A stretch of DNA of 64,000 bases from Bosea sp. PAMC 26642 (GCF_001562255.1 NZ_CP014301.1:372001-436000); one strand, 5' to 3'; shown: positions 53,990 to 63,636, numbered from the stretch's first letter. Notes: a model not told the origin generated them from the sequence alone. Made by a program: numbers and translations.

Positions 53990-54349
53990 ATGGTCAATCG
54001 CTACCGGGGCGAGACCGCCCTCATGGTCGAGGGCGAGGCCCTGCCGATGCGCCTGACGCTTGGCGCACTCGCCGAACTGGAAGATGCGTTCTCGGTCGAC
54101 AGCCTGCCGGCGCTCGGCGAGCGATTCGTCGCTGGTCGGCTCTCGGCCCGCGACGTCACGCGCATCCTGGCCGCCGGCCTGCGCGGCGCGGGCAGCAGCA
54201 TCAGCGACGATCAGGTCGCGGGCCTTTCCTTCGAGAACGGGCTGAACGGCGCGATCACGGCGGCGATCCGCCTGCTCGACGCCACCTTCGGCGATCCCGC
54301 TGCGGAGGCCGGCGACGCAAGCCGCCCTTCGCTGCCGCCGGCGGGGTGA
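53990..54349 (+). CDS. GTA tail assembly chaperone (gp10)
   Basis: A 119-aa protein starting MVNRYRGETALMVEGEALPM, with LTLGALAELEDAFSVDSLPA, the typical gp10/TAC pattern, and a variable acidic end. A GAGGAG ribosome site precedes the ATG at 53990. It probably coats the tape measure during tail assembly. Its stop overlaps the next gene (GTGA). Confidence 0.87.
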   Translation: MVNRYRGETALMVEGEALPMRLTLGALAELEDAFSVDSLPALGERFVAGRLSARDVTRILAAGLRGAGSSISDDQVAGLSFENGLNGAITAAIRLLDATFGDPAAEAGDASRPSLPPAG

Positions 54350-54549
54350 GCCCTTCGGCGGCGGTACCGTTTCCTTGGGATGAAGTCATGAGCTTCGGCC
54401 TCGGACGGCTGGGCTGGAGCCCCGACCAGTTCTGGAACGCGACGCCACGCGAGATCGGCGCCGCGCTTATGGCCCATCGTCCCGCGCGTCGCGCCGCGAC
54501 GGAGCGTGGGGTTCTGCAGCAACTGATGGCGGCGCACCCCGATGGGTGA
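54346..54549 (+). CDS. GTA second tail chaperone (gp10.1, rcc01693-like)
   Basis: A 67-aa protein from a GTG start at 54346 that overlaps the gp10 stop by 4 bp. The core VMSFGLGRLGWSPDQFWNAT followed by PREIGAAL is typical of the small phage tail chaperone found at this spot in GTAs. Upstream residues (SPSAAVPFPWDE) are variable. Confidence 0.85.
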   Translation: MSPSAAVPFPWDEVMSFGLGRLGWSPDQFWNATPREIGAALMAHRPARRAATERGVLQQLMAAHPDG

Positions 54550-54583
54550 GGCCGCTCGTTTGCGATCAAAGGAGGGGCCTGCC

Positions 54584-55183
54584 ATGGCCGAGGACGATAT
54601 CGCGGGTTCGTCCCGTCTCGCCGATCTGCGCGCGATGAACATCTTGACTCGAAATCTCAGCAAATCGGCCGATGCCTTTGGCAAATCGATCACCTCAGCC
54701 TTCGCCAAGGGCATCATCGAGGGCAAGCGCTTCGAGGACGTGCTGCGCAGCGTCGGCAAGTCGATGACCGAGAGCCTGCTCAAATCCGCGCTGAAGCCGA
54801 TCCAGAGCAGTCTCTCCGGCCTGCTGAGTTCGGGCGTGAAGAGCCTGACCGGGCTGTTCACCGGAGCGCTGGGAGGCCTCGGTGGAGGTGGGGGCGCGGC
54901 GCGCCCGGTCCCCTTCGCCGATGGCGGGGTCGTCGCCTCACCATCCTATTTCCCGCTCGGTCGTGGTCTCGGTCTGATGGGCGAGAGGGGCGCCGAGGCG
55001 ATCATGCCGCTGTCGCGCGGACCCGATGGCAGGCTTGGCGTCCGGGCGGGAGGTGCGGCGGTGCGCCCGCTCAGCGTCACGGTCCAGGTCCAGACGCCAG
55101 ACGCCGACAGCTTCCGTCGCTCGGAGGCGCAGGTCTCGGCCGCGATCGCGCGGGCCGTGGCGCGTGGCAGCCGCGCACTGTGA
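54584..55183 (+). CDS. GTA tail tape measure protein (gp11)
   Basis: A 199-aa protein, short as in other GTAs with short tails. The start at 54584 (MAEDDIAGSSRLADLRAMN) follows AAAGGAGGGG. The middle is helical (FGKSITSAFAKGIIEGKRFE), then comes a hydrophobic Gly-rich segment (LTGLFTGALGGLGGGGG) and the tape-measure end motif FADGGVVASPSYFPLG...GERGAEAIMPL. It sets tail length. Confidence 0.92.
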   Translation: MAEDDIAGSSRLADLRAMNILTRNLSKSADAFGKSITSAFAKGIIEGKRFEDVLRSVGKSMTESLLKSALKPIQSSLSGLLSSGVKSLTGLFTGALGGLGGGGGAARPVPFADGGVVASPSYFPLGRGLGLMGERGAEAIMPLSRGPDGRLGVRAGGAAVRPLSVTVQVQTPDADSFRRSEAQVSAAIARAVARGSRAL

Positions 55184-55226
55184 GAACCCTTTCGCGGACA
55201 TGCCATGACACGGGAGGCCGGCGGCG

Positions 55227-55865
55227 ATGAGCGATTTCCATGAGGTTCGGTTTCCGCTCGACATCGCGCGCGGTGCGCGGGGCGGGCCGGAGCGGCTGAC
55301 GCAGATCGTCGCGCTGGCCTCGGGTCGCGAGGTCCGCAACAGCCGCTGGGCCCATTCGCGGCGGCGCTACGATGCCGGGCTCGGCGTGCGCACGCTCGAT
55401 GCGCTGATGGCGATCATCGACTTCTTCGAGGAGCGGCGCGGTCGGCTCTACGGCTTCCGCTGGCGCGACCAGCTCGACTGCAAGAGCTGTCCGCCCTCGC
55501 AGACGCCGTCGGCGACCGACCAGACGCTCGGCATCGGCGACGGCGTGACGCGAATCTTCCAGCTCGCGAAGGACTATGGCTTGGCAGAGGCGCCCTACCG
55601 GCGCGTCATCGCCAAGCCGGTTGACGGCAGCGTGCTCGTCGCCGTCGCGGGCATCACGGCGTTGCCGGATGTCGCGAGCTGCGACCCGGCGACCGGTCGC
55701 GTCACCTTCGCGCCGGGACACGCTCCGGCGTCCGGCGCCGCCGTGACGGCGGGCTTTTCCTTCGACGTTCCTGTGCGCTTCGACACCGACATGATCGAGG
55801 TCGATCTCTCGGCCTTCGAGGCTGGCGAGATCCCCAAGATCCCGGTCGTCGAGATCATCATCTGA
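55227..55865 (+). CDS. GTA distal tail protein, DUF2460/TIGR02217 (gp12)
   Basis: A 212-aa protein that opens FHEVRFPLDIARGARGGPER and has RNSRWAHSRRRYDAGLGVRT and FFEERRGRLYGFRWRD, the family signature. Its single Cys in DCKSC pairs with neighbours in related proteins. It forms the distal tail ring at the baseplate. Confidence 0.94.
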   Translation: MSDFHEVRFPLDIARGARGGPERLTQIVALASGREVRNSRWAHSRRRYDAGLGVRTLDALMAIIDFFEERRGRLYGFRWRDQLDCKSCPPSQTPSATDQTLGIGDGVTRIFQLAKDYGLAEAPYRRVIAKPVDGSVLVAVAGITALPDVASCDPATGRVTFAPGHAPASGAAVTAGFSFDVPVRFDTDMIEVDLSAFEAGEIPKIPVVEIII

Positions 55866-55875
55866 GGAGGCCGCG

Positions 55876-56757
55876 ATGCGCGCCATTCCGACCGCTCTGG
55901 CCGCCCATCTCGAAGGGACCGCCACGACCTTGTGCCATTGCTGGAGCCTGACCCGACGCGACGGGCTCGTGCTCGGCTTCACCGATCACGACCGCGACCT
56001 GAGTTTCGACGGCATCGTCTTCGCCGCCAGCACCGGACTTGAGGCGGCCGAAACCGCGGCCGAACTCGGCTTCGCCATCGGCGGCGGCGAGGTCTCGGGC
56101 GCCTTTGCCGCAAGCGGGCTCAACGAGGCCGATCTGTCGCGCGGGCTCTACGACGATGCGCGCGTTTCGGTCTGGCTGGTCAACTGGGCCTCTCCAGACC
56201 AGCGCCTGCTGCTGGAAGCCGGCTTCGTCGGCGAGGTCCGGCGCGGCGATACCGGCTTCACCGCCGAGGTGAGAGGGCTCGCAAAGGCATTCGACGAGGA
56301 GCGCGGCCGGCTCTACACCCGCTCCTGCGCCGCCGATCTCGGCGATGCGCGCTGCGGCGTCGCATTGTCTCCGGTCGAGGCTGTCGTCGCAACGAGCGAC
56401 GGCCGGCTCGGGCTGACCGCGCCGGGGCTGGGCGCCTATGCCGACGGGTATTTCACCGGCGGGAGGCTGGTCTTCACCAGCGGCGCCAATCTCGGCTTCG
56501 TCACGGAGGTGAAGCGCCATTCCGGCGCCGATGGGCTCGTCGCGATCGAACTCTGGCAGGCGTCGCCCGCCGCGATCGCCGTCGGCGACGCCTTCATGCT
56601 GACGCCCGGCTGCGACAAGACCTTCGAGACCTGCCGATCGAAATTTTCAAACGGAATCAATTTTCGCGGCTTTCCGCATATCCCCGGCAACGACTTCATC
56701 ATCGGCGGCGTGAAACCGGGAGACGGGCAACTCGACGGCGGGAGTCTGTTTCGATGA
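55876..56757 (+). CDS. GTA baseplate hub protein, DUF2163/TIGR02218 (gp13)
   Basis: A 293-aa protein with HLEGTATTLCHCWSLTRRDG and GFTDHDRDLSFDG at the start, and Cys-rich motifs SCAADLGDARCGV and PGCDKTFETCRSKFSNGINF near the end. These Cys residues coordinate an iron-sulfur cluster in the R. capsulatus GTA hub. It overlaps gp14 by 4 bp. Confidence 0.94.
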   Translation: MRAIPTALAAHLEGTATTLCHCWSLTRRDGLVLGFTDHDRDLSFDGIVFAASTGLEAAETAAELGFAIGGGEVSGAFAASGLNEADLSRGLYDDARVSVWLVNWASPDQRLLLEAGFVGEVRRGDTGFTAEVRGLAKAFDEERGRLYTRSCAADLGDARCGVALSPVEAVVATSDGRLGLTAPGLGAYADGYFTGGRLVFTSGANLGFVTEVKRHSGADGLVAIELWQASPAAIAVGDAFMLTPGCDKTFETCRSKFSNGINFRGFPHIPGNDFIIGGVKPGDGQLDGGSLFR

Positions 56758-57203
56758 GCGCCGGGCTCGTCACGCAAGCGCGCATCGTCGAGGCGGCCCA
56801 GGCCTGGCTCGGCACGCCCTATCACCACCAGGCCTCGCTGCGCGGCGTCGGCTGCGACTGCCTCGGGCTGATCCGCGGCATCTGGCGCGATCTTTATGGC
56901 AGCGAGCCGGAATTGCCGCCGCCCTATTCGCAGAGCTGGGCAGAAAGTCTCGGAGGGGACAGGCTTGCCGCCGCAGCCTTGCGGCATCTGCGGCCCCTAT
57001 CCGACGCCGGCGAGGCCCTGCCCGGCGACGTTTTGCTGTTTCGCTGGCGCGCGCATCTGCCGGCCAAGCACTGCGCCATCCTGAGCGCGCCCGACCGCAT
57101 CATCCACGCTCATGACGGCGCGCAGGTGAGCGAGGTCGCCTTCACGGATTGGTGGCGGCGCCATCGCAGCCACGCCTTTTCCTTTCCGGAGCTCGCAGAC
57201 TGA
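56754..57203 (+). CDS. GTA tail-associated NlpC/P60 peptidase (gp14)
   Basis: A 149-aa cell-wall peptidase with the catalytic Cys36 in GVGCDCLGLIRG and His in the HLPAKHCAIL strand. It cuts recipient peptidoglycan during DNA delivery. The start overlaps gp13 by 4 bp, and the stop overlaps gp15 by one base (TGATG). Confidence 0.93.
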   Translation: MSAGLVTQARIVEAAQAWLGTPYHHQASLRGVGCDCLGLIRGIWRDLYGSEPELPPPYSQSWAESLGGDRLAAAALRHLRPLSDAGEALPGDVLLFRWRAHLPAKHCAILSAPDRIIHAHDGAQVSEVAFTDWWRRHRSHAFSFPELAD

Positions 57204-60200
57204 TGGCCACGCTTCTTCTCCAGGTCGCCGGCGCCACGATCGGGACGGCGCTGGGCGGGCCGATCGGCGGCGCGATCGGGCAGGCGCTCGGCGGCATCGC
57301 CGGCAGCCGGATCGACCAGGCCCTTCTCGGCGGCGAGGGCGGCAGCCGCGCCGTCGAGGGGCCGCGCCTGAAGGAGATCGGCGGGCTTGCCTCGACCGAG
57401 GGCGCAGCCGTCCCGCGCCTCTACGGCCGGGCGCGGCTCGGCGGCCAGTTGATCTGGGCGACGCGCTTCGAGGAGGAGATCAAGGTCACCGTCTCGCGCA
57501 CGAAATCCGGCGGCAAGGGCGGGCGCTCGCAGAAGACGACCGAGACCACCTACAGCTACTACGCCAATCTCGCGATCGGGCTGTGCGAGGGGCCGATCGC
57601 CTTCGTGCGCCGGATCTGGGCCGATGGCCGCGAGATCGATGTCGCGACGATCGCCATGCGTGTTCATCACGGCCATGAGAGCCAGGAGCACGACCCATTG
57701 ATCGCGGCCAAGGAAGCGGGCGCGGCGCCGGCCTATCGCGGCCTCGCCTATGTCGTGTTCGAGCGCTTTTCGCTCGGCGACTATGGCAATCGCGTACCGC
57801 AATTCTCCTTCGAGGTGGTGCGGGCCGTCGAGGGGCTCGGCGGCATGATCCGGGCCGGGACCCTGATCCCGGGCGCCGGCGAGTTCATCTACGAGACGCG
57901 CGCCGTCAGCCACGAGCCGGAACCCGGCGTCACCGCCAGCCAGACCCGCCACCAGCTCTATGGCGGTGCCGATGTCGATACCGCGCTCGGACATCTGATG
58001 GAGCTCTGCCCGGCGCTGCGTCGCATCTCGCTCGTCGTCTCCTGGTTCGGCGACGATCTGCGCGCCGGGCATTGCACGCTCGCGCCGCGCGTCGAGATCC
58101 CGCACAAGCCGACCATCGGCGCGGAATGGTCCGCCGCCGGACTGTCGCGCGCCACGGCCCTTATCGTCAGCCAGGTCGACGGCCGTCCGGCCTTCGGCGG
58201 CACGCCCTCCGACGAGAGCGTGATCGCGCTGATCCGGCGCCTGCGCGATGCCTATGGGCTGGAGGTCGTGCTCTATCCCTTCGTTATGATGGACATCCCG
58301 ACTGGCAACGGCCTCATCGACCCCCAGACCGGGCTCGCCGGACAGCCGGCCTATCCCTGGCGCGGCCGCATCACCTGCAACCCCGCGCCTGATGCCGAGG
58401 GCAGCGCGGCGGCCGATGCGCAGATCGCCGCCTTCATCGGCACAGTTGCGCCAGCGGACATGGCGCTTGCAGGCGAACAGATCCTCTGCGCCAAGCCGGA
58501 CGAATGGAGCTATCGCCGCCTCGTCATGCACGCCGCGATGCTGGCTCAGGCGGCAGGCGGCGTCCACGGCTTCGTCCTGGGCTCGGAGCTGATCGGCCTG
58601 ACGCATGTGAGAGGCGAGGCCGGCTATCCCATGGTCGACGGGCTGGTCGATCTGGCTCAGGACGTGCGGACGCTGCTGCCCGACACTAAGCTGACCTATG
58701 CCGCCGACTGGACGGAGTATGGCGCCGATGTCCGCGATGACGGCGACGACATCCGCTTTCCGCTCGATCCGCTCTGGGCCTCGCCCGCCATCGACGCGAT
58801 CGGCATCGACTGGTATCCGCCGCTTTCGGACTGGCGCGACGGCGGCGGCCATGCCGATGCCGCGATCGCCGGCGGACCGGCCGATCTCGCCTATCTGCGG
58901 TCGCGCCTGAATTCGGGCGAGGCCTATGACTGGTATTATGACGATGCTGACGGACGCCTCGCGCAGGACCGGCTGCCGATCGAGGATGGGGCCTACGACA
59001 AGCCCTGGATCTTCCGCCCCAAGGACCTCGTGAACTGGTGGAGCCAGCCGCATGTCGAGCGCGCGGGGGGCGTCGAGACCACAGCCACCTCATTCGTGCC
59101 CGGCGCCAAGCCGATCTGGCTGACCGAGATCGGGCTGCCGGCGATCGACAAGGGCGGCAATGCCCCAAACGCCTTCGTCGATCCGAAATCGGCCGAGGAC
59201 GCCTGGCCGCATTTCTCCAGTGGCGCGCGCGACGATCTGGTGCAGGCGCGCGGGCTGGAGGCTATCATCTCCGGTTTCGATCCGGCGCGCGCGGGCTTCG
59301 ACCCGGCCCGCAACCCGGTTCATCCCGTCACCGGCATCCGCATGGTCGATCCCGCCGGCATCTTCGTCTGGACCTGGGATGCCAGGCCGTTCCCGGCCTT
59401 CCCCGATCTCAACGCGATCTGGGCCGACGGCGCCAATTACGACACCGGGCACTGGATCAACGGACGCATCGAGGGCACGCCTGTCGACCGCCTGCTGCGC
59501 GCCATCCTCGCCGATTTCGGCCTGCCGGCGCCCGACGAGGTAACGCTGGACGGCTTCGTCGATGGCTATGTGATCGAGCGCCCGATGTCGGCGCGCCAGG
59601 CGCTCGACTCGCTGGCGCAGGCCTTCGGTTTCGATGCGACGATGAGCGCTGGCCGGCTCGTCTTTCGCGGCCGGGGCGGCAAGGTTGTGCGCGCGCTCGG
59701 CCTCGACGATCTGCTGCTCGATCGCGAGGGGCGCCCCTACGAACTGCGCCGCGCCCAGGAAAGCGAATTGCCGCGCGAGCTGCGGCTCTCCTTCAGCGAT
59801 GGCGACGGCGACTATCGCGCGGCGGCCGCGCGCTCGCGCCGGCTCGCGGGCGCCGCCCGTCGAGAGATCGGTGTCGAGACCGCGATCGTGACGCGCCCGG
59901 CCGAGGGTCAAAGGCTGGCCGACCAGCGCCTGCAGGAGGTCTGGGCCGGCCGCGAGACGCTGGAACTCGACCTGTCGCCACGCTGCATCGACCTCGAACC
60001 CGGCGATGTCGTCTCGCTCGCGATCGACGGCAGCGATCGGCTGTTCCGCCTGACCCGGATCAGCGACGGGCCGAGCCGCAAGGCGAGCGCGCGGGCCGTC
60101 GAGCCGGCGATCTACCGGACGGCAGGGGCACGTGGGCCGGCCCGCATCCCGCGCGCCGCTCCGGCATTGCCCGGCCGCCCGATGGTCGTGCCGCTGTCCC

Positions 60201-61108
60201 TGCCGATCGTGCGAACCCAGCCGCCGCCCTTGCTGTCGTTGGCAGCCTTCGCGTCGCCCTGGCCGGGCGCGCTCGCTGTCTGGCAGGCAGACGACGCCGG
60301 CGTGTTCTCGCCGCTCAGCTTGATTGAGGCGCCTTCCATCGTCGGCGAGACGCTGACCGCGCTGCCGCCGGGGCCGCTCTGGCGCAGCGATCGCCACGCG
60401 ACGCTCGACGTCAGGCTGCGCGGCGGCGTGCTCTCCTCCGTGCCGCCGGAAGCGGAGCTCGGTGGGGCCAATGCGCTTGCCTTGTTGGATGCCGACGGCA
60501 CGGTCGAGATCGTCACGGCCTCGCGCGTCGAACTCATCGGCGAGCGCATCTTCCGGCTGTCGGGCTTCGTCCGCGGCATAGGCGGCTCCGAGGCGGCGGC
60601 ATCGCGCACGCTGCCGGCCGGGTCGCGGGTGGTCGTCCTCGACGGTGCCGCCGTTCCGCTGACCAGCGACGTTTCCGATCTGGGCATGGTCCGGCGTTAC
60701 CGGATCGGGCCCGTGCAGAGCGATATCGGCGATCCGACGATGGCCGAGGTCGAGGCAAGCGTGACCGGGGCGGCACTCGTCCCCTTCGCTCCCGTCCGGC
60801 CGCAGGCGCGGCGCACGGTCGCCGGGATCGAACTGCGCTGGATCAGGCGCACGCGAATCGACGGCGATTCCTGGGACATCGCCGATGTGCCGCTCGGCGA
60901 GGACAGCGAGCGCTATGTGGTCGGCGTGCTGAACGGGACGGAGCCGTTGCGGCAGGCGGAGACGGCTGCGCCATCCTGGCTCTACCCCGCTGCGCTCGAA
61001 CTCGCAGATTTCGGTGCGCCGCAGGCCGATATCGACCTCGTCATCGCACAAATCAGTGTGGTCGCGGGGAGGGGGCACGAATGGCGTGGACGGATCGCGG
61101 TGCGCTGA
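57203..61108 (+). CDS. GTA host-contact tail protein with TIM-barrel-like domain (gp15, megatron)
   Basis: A 1301-aa baseplate protein. The Gly-rich N-terminus (GATIGTALGGPIGGAIGQAL) is probably a membrane-active or trimer-forming helix. The GTA TIM-barrel-like domain (about residues 430-740) is recognisable from KLTYAADWTEYGADVRDDGD and IDAIGIDWYPPLSDWRDGG. The phage tail-3/rcc01698-like domain follows (about 790-960). The C-terminal third holds beta-rich domains that probably reach the recipient surface. The start at 57203 (MATLLLQVAGATIGTALGG) overlaps the gp14 stop. It is the last gene of the cluster. Confidence 0.95.
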   Translation: MATLLLQVAGATIGTALGGPIGGAIGQALGGIAGSRIDQALLGGEGGSRAVEGPRLKEIGGLASTEGAAVPRLYGRARLGGQLIWATRFEEEIKVTVSRTKSGGKGGRSQKTTETTYSYYANLAIGLCEGPIAFVRRIWADGREIDVATIAMRVHHGHESQEHDPLIAAKEAGAAPAYRGLAYVVFERFSLGDYGNRVPQFSFEVVRAVEGLGGMIRAGTLIPGAGEFIYETRAVSHEPEPGVTASQTRHQLYGGADVDTALGHLMELCPALRRISLVVSWFGDDLRAGHCTLAPRVEIPHKPTIGAEWSAAGLSRATALIVSQVDGRPAFGGTPSDESVIALIRRLRDAYGLEVVLYPFVMMDIPTGNGLIDPQTGLAGQPAYPWRGRITCNPAPDAEGSAAADAQIAAFIGTVAPADMALAGEQILCAKPDEWSYRRLVMHAAMLAQAAGGVHGFVLGSELIGLTHVRGEAGYPMVDGLVDLAQDVRTLLPDTKLTYAADWTEYGADVRDDGDDIRFPLDPLWASPAIDAIGIDWYPPLSDWRDGGGHADAAIAGGPADLAYLRSRLNSGEAYDWYYDDADGRLAQDRLPIEDGAYDKPWIFRPKDLVNWWSQPHVERAGGVETTATSFVPGAKPIWLTEIGLPAIDKGGNAPNAFVDPKSAEDAWPHFSSGARDDLVQARGLEAIISGFDPARAGFDPARNPVHPVTGIRMVDPAGIFVWTWDARPFPAFPDLNAIWADGANYDTGHWINGRIEGTPVDRLLRAILADFGLPAPDEVTLDGFVDGYVIERPMSARQALDSLAQAFGFDATMSAGRLVFRGRGGKVVRALGLDDLLLDREGRPYELRRAQESELPRELRLSFSDGDGDYRAAAARSRRLAGAARREIGVETAIVTRPAEGQRLADQRLQEVWAGRETLELDLSPRCIDLEPGDVVSLAIDGSDRLFRLTRISDGPSRKASARAVEPAIYRTAGARGPARIPRAAPALPGRPMVVPLSLPIVRTQPPPLLSLAAFASPWPGALAVWQADDAGVFSPLSLIEAPSIVGETLTALPPGPLWRSDRHATLDVRLRGGVLSSVPPEAELGGANALALLDADGTVEIVTASRVELIGERIFRLSGFVRGIGGSEAAASRTLPAGSRVVVLDGAAVPLTSDVSDLGMVRRYRIGPVQSDIGDPTMAEVEASVTGAALVPFAPVRPQARRTVAGIELRWIRRTRIDGDSWDIADVPLGEDSERYVVGVLNGTEPLRQAETAAPSWLYPAALELADFGAPQADIDLVIAQISVVAGRGHEWRGRIAVR

Positions 61109-61197
61109 CATACTCTGCGCAGGCCACAACCTGCGATAGCGCCGACGCCTCGGCGGGTTGCCTATTCATGGCGCGTTCAGTTGTTCGGGACTAGCGC

Positions 61198-61518
61198 ATG
61201 TCGATGATGCCCTTCGAACCGATCCTCGCCGTCGCCTTGCTGGCCGCGCCCTTGCCGATCGTCAGGATCGACGATCCGGCGCCGATTTCCTGTCTGTCGG
61301 CCGACGAGACGCGCGAGGCGGTGTCGGATGGCCGCGTCATGCAGCCGGCCCAGGCCTCGCTGCACGCCAGGAACGCGGCGCCCGGCGAGGTATTGCGGAT
61401 ACGCCTCTGTCGCCAGGGCGACGAATTCGTTTATGTGGTCACAACGCTGAAGCGCGACGGCCGCGTTGCGCGGGTCACGCTTGAAGGCCAGTCCGGCAAG
61501 GTCGCGACGATACGCTGA
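61198..61518 (+). CDS. Small exported protein upstream of a two-component pair (FeuN-like position)
   Basis: A 106-aa protein with a likely signal sequence (PFEPILAVALLAAPLPIV) and a mature PepSY-like core (CLSADETREAVSDGRVMQPA, ending RVTLEGQSGKVATIR). It lies 57 bp upstream of the response regulator. In Sinorhizobium a small periplasmic protein, FeuN, encoded next to feuP and feuQ, holds the sensor FeuQ in check; position and size suggest the same here. Sequence similarity to FeuN could not be tested. Confidence 0.7.
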   Translation: MSMMPFEPILAVALLAAPLPIVRIDDPAPISCLSADETREAVSDGRVMQPAQASLHARNAAPGEVLRIRLCRQGDEFVYVVTTLKRDGRVARVTLEGQSGKVATIR

Positions 61519-61575
61519 CGGGATCGTCCCCGCCGGGATGTCGCCGAAGATCTCATCCACAGGAGCAAGCCGACC

Positions 61576-62244
61576 GTGAGACTGCTCGTCGTCGAGGACG
61601 ACAAGGACCTGAACCGCCAGATCGTCACCGCGCTGGAGAATGCCGGCTATGCCGTCGACAAGGCGTTCGACGGCGAGGAAGGGCTGTATCTCGGCGAGAC
61701 CGAGCCCTACGACGCCGTCATCCTCGATCTCGGCCTGCCCAAGGTTGACGGCGTCGCCGTTCTGCAGGGCTGGCGTCGGGTCGGGAAATCGATGCCCGTG
61801 CTGATCCTGACGGCGCGCGACCGCTGGAGCGACAAGGTCTCGGGGTTCGACGCGGGCGCCGACGACTATGTCGTCAAACCGTTCCATATCGAGGAACTGC
61901 TGGCGCGCGTGCGGGCCTTGCTGCGCCGCGCGGCGGGACATGCCACCTCGGAACTGATCTGCGGCCCGGTCCGCCTCGATACGCGTGCGAGCCGCGTCGT
62001 CGTCGACGGCAATCCGGTCAAGCTCACCTCGCACGAATACCGCCTGCTCGCCTATCTGATGCACCATCAGGGCAGGGTGGTCTCACGCACCGAACTGGTC
62101 GAGCATCTCTACGACCAGGATTTCGACCGCGATTCCAACACGATCGAGGTCTTCGTCGGCCGCCTGCGCAAGAAGCTAGGCGTCGACATCATCGAGACCA
62201 TCCGTGGTCTGGGTTACATCGCCGCGGCCCCCGAGAAGGTCTGA
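61576..62244 (+). CDS. feuP: OmpR-family response regulator (FeuP-like)
   Basis: A 222-aa regulator. The GTG start at 61576 follows AGGAGCAAGCC. The receiver domain has the acidic pair Glu7/Asp8-Asp9, phosphorylation site Asp51 in VILDLGLP, Thr in LILTARD and Lys in VVKPFH. The winged-helix DNA-binding domain (about 125-220) has LTSHEYRLLAYLMHHQGRVV and VFVGRLRKKLG. Gene order (small exported protein, regulator, sensor, ccmI) matches the Rhizobiales feuNPQ-cycH region, in which FeuP controls cyclic glucan export. Confidence 0.88.
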   Translation: MRLLVVEDDKDLNRQIVTALENAGYAVDKAFDGEEGLYLGETEPYDAVILDLGLPKVDGVAVLQGWRRVGKSMPVLILTARDRWSDKVSGFDAGADDYVVKPFHIEELLARVRALLRRAAGHATSELICGPVRLDTRASRVVVDGNPVKLTSHEYRLLAYLMHHQGRVVSRTELVEHLYDQDFDRDSNTIEVFVGRLRKKLGVDIIETIRGLGYIAAAPEKV

Positions 62245-62253
62245 TCCGGTCCG

Positions 62254-63636
62254 ATGCCGTTCCGGTCGCATCGCTATTCGCTCGGCGCGCGGCTGTTCAT
62301 CTCGGCAGCGATCTGCTGCGCGCTGGTGCTGATCCTCGCCGGCTTCGGCCTGACGACATTCTACCGCCGCTCGGCCGAGCGCGGTTTCGACGAGCGCCTC
62401 AGCGTCTACATCAAGGAACTCGTCGCCGATCTCGCCGCCCCGCCCGAGACCGAGCGCCAGGCGATCGGCGACCTCGGCGAGCCACGTTTCGACCTGCCGC
62501 TGTCGGGCTGGTACTGGCAGATCATGCGTCTGGACGGCGAGCGGCCGAGCGTGCGCGCGTCGCGCTCGCTGGTCGGCGGGCAGCTGCCGAAGCTGCTCGA
62601 CCAGGAGATTGCGCCGAACGCGCGCGGCCTGCGGGAAAGCTACATCTCCGGCCCCGACGACCGCTCTCTACGGATTCTCGAACGCGAGATCGACGTCGGT
62701 GAGGACGGCCGGTTCACCGTCGCGGTCGCGGCTCCGACCGACGAGATCGATGGGGACATCCGCGATTTCCGCTTCGCCCTGACCATGACGTTTTTGCTTC
62801 TGGGGCTGGCGCTCGTCGCCTCCACCATCATCCAGGTCCGCTTCGGTCTGCGACCGCTCGTGCGGCTCGGCGCCGCCGTAGGCATGGTGCGCACTGGCGA
62901 GACGCCGCGCATCGTCGGGAAGTACCCGCCCGATCTCGCTCCGCTGGCCGGCGAACTCAACCAGCTCATCGACGCCAACCGCGAGATCCTGGAGCGCGCC
63001 CGCACGCAGGTCGGCAATCTCGCCCACGCGCTCAAGACGCCGCTCAGCGTGATGCTGAACGAGGCCGAGGCCGGCACGGGGGATGGCCAACTGCCGCAAA
63101 CGGTGAAGGCCCAAGCCGCAGTGATGCGCGATCAGGTCCAGTATTATCTTGATCGGGCCCGCGCCGCGGCCTTGTCGGGCGCGCTCGGCGGCGTCACCGA
63201 GGTCGTGCCCTCGCTCGACGCACTGATCCGGACCTTCACCAAGATATCACAGGAGCGCGGCATCGTCGGCACGCATCTCGTGCCGCAGGGCGTGAAGTTT
63301 CGCGGCGAGCAGCAGGATTTCGAGGAGATGCTCGGCAACCTGCTCGACAACGCCTTCAAATGGGCGCGTTCGCGGGTCGAGGTCGGGTTTGTGCCCGCAG
63401 CCGAGACGAGCGAAGGGCGTTTCGTTCTCCTGATCGACGATGACGGGCCGGGATTGCCCGACGACGCCATGGCTGTCGTCCTCAAGCGCGGCCGCAGGCT
63501 GGACGAGACCACGCCGGGCTCCGGCCTCGGACTTTCCATCGTGCAGGATCTCGCCAGGCTCTATGGCGGCGAGGTCATGCTGCAGCCGTCGCCGCTGGGG
63601 GGGCTCAGGGCGCGCCTCGTGCTGCCCTCGGTGTGA
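62254..63636 (+). CDS. feuQ: Sensor histidine kinase (FeuQ-like)
   Basis: A 460-aa inner-membrane kinase. There are two membrane segments (about residues 12-35 and 172-196), a periplasmic sensor domain between them (about 36-170), a HAMP-like linker, the phosphoacceptor His258 in NLAHALKTPLSVM and an ATPase domain with NLLDNAFKWA (N box), IDDDGPGLPDDA (G1) and GSGLGLSIVQDLA (G2). It starts 9 bp after the regulator gene. Its partner and any inhibitor are the two genes upstream. Confidence 0.9.
   Translation: MPFRSHRYSLGARLFISAAICCALVLILAGFGLTTFYRRSAERGFDERLSVYIKELVADLAAPPETERQAIGDLGEPRFDLPLSGWYWQIMRLDGERPSVRASRSLVGGQLPKLLDQEIAPNARGLRESYISGPDDRSLRILEREIDVGEDGRFTVAVAAPTDEIDGDIRDFRFALTMTFLLLGLALVASTIIQVRFGLRPLVRLGAAVGMVRTGETPRIVGKYPPDLAPLAGELNQLIDANREILERARTQVGNLAHALKTPLSVMLNEAEAGTGDGQLPQTVKAQAAVMRDQVQYYLDRARAAALSGALGGVTEVVPSLDALIRTFTKISQERGIVGTHLVPQGVKFRGEQQDFEEMLGNLLDNAFKWARSRVEVGFVPAAETSEGRFVLLIDDDGPGLPDDAMAVVLKRGRRLDETTPGSGLGLSIVQDLARLYGGEVMLQPSPLGGLRARLVLPSV

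Noticed and set aside
57110..59053. Minus-strand frame of 647 codons opposite GTA gp15
   Set aside because: Antisense shadow of a very GC-rich gene with strong similarity features on the plus strand.
45421..61108. Interpretation of the phage-like cluster as an ordinary prophage
   Set aside because: There is no integrase, repressor, replication or lysis gene and no flanking attachment repeat, and the gene order is that of the Rhodobacter-type GTA.
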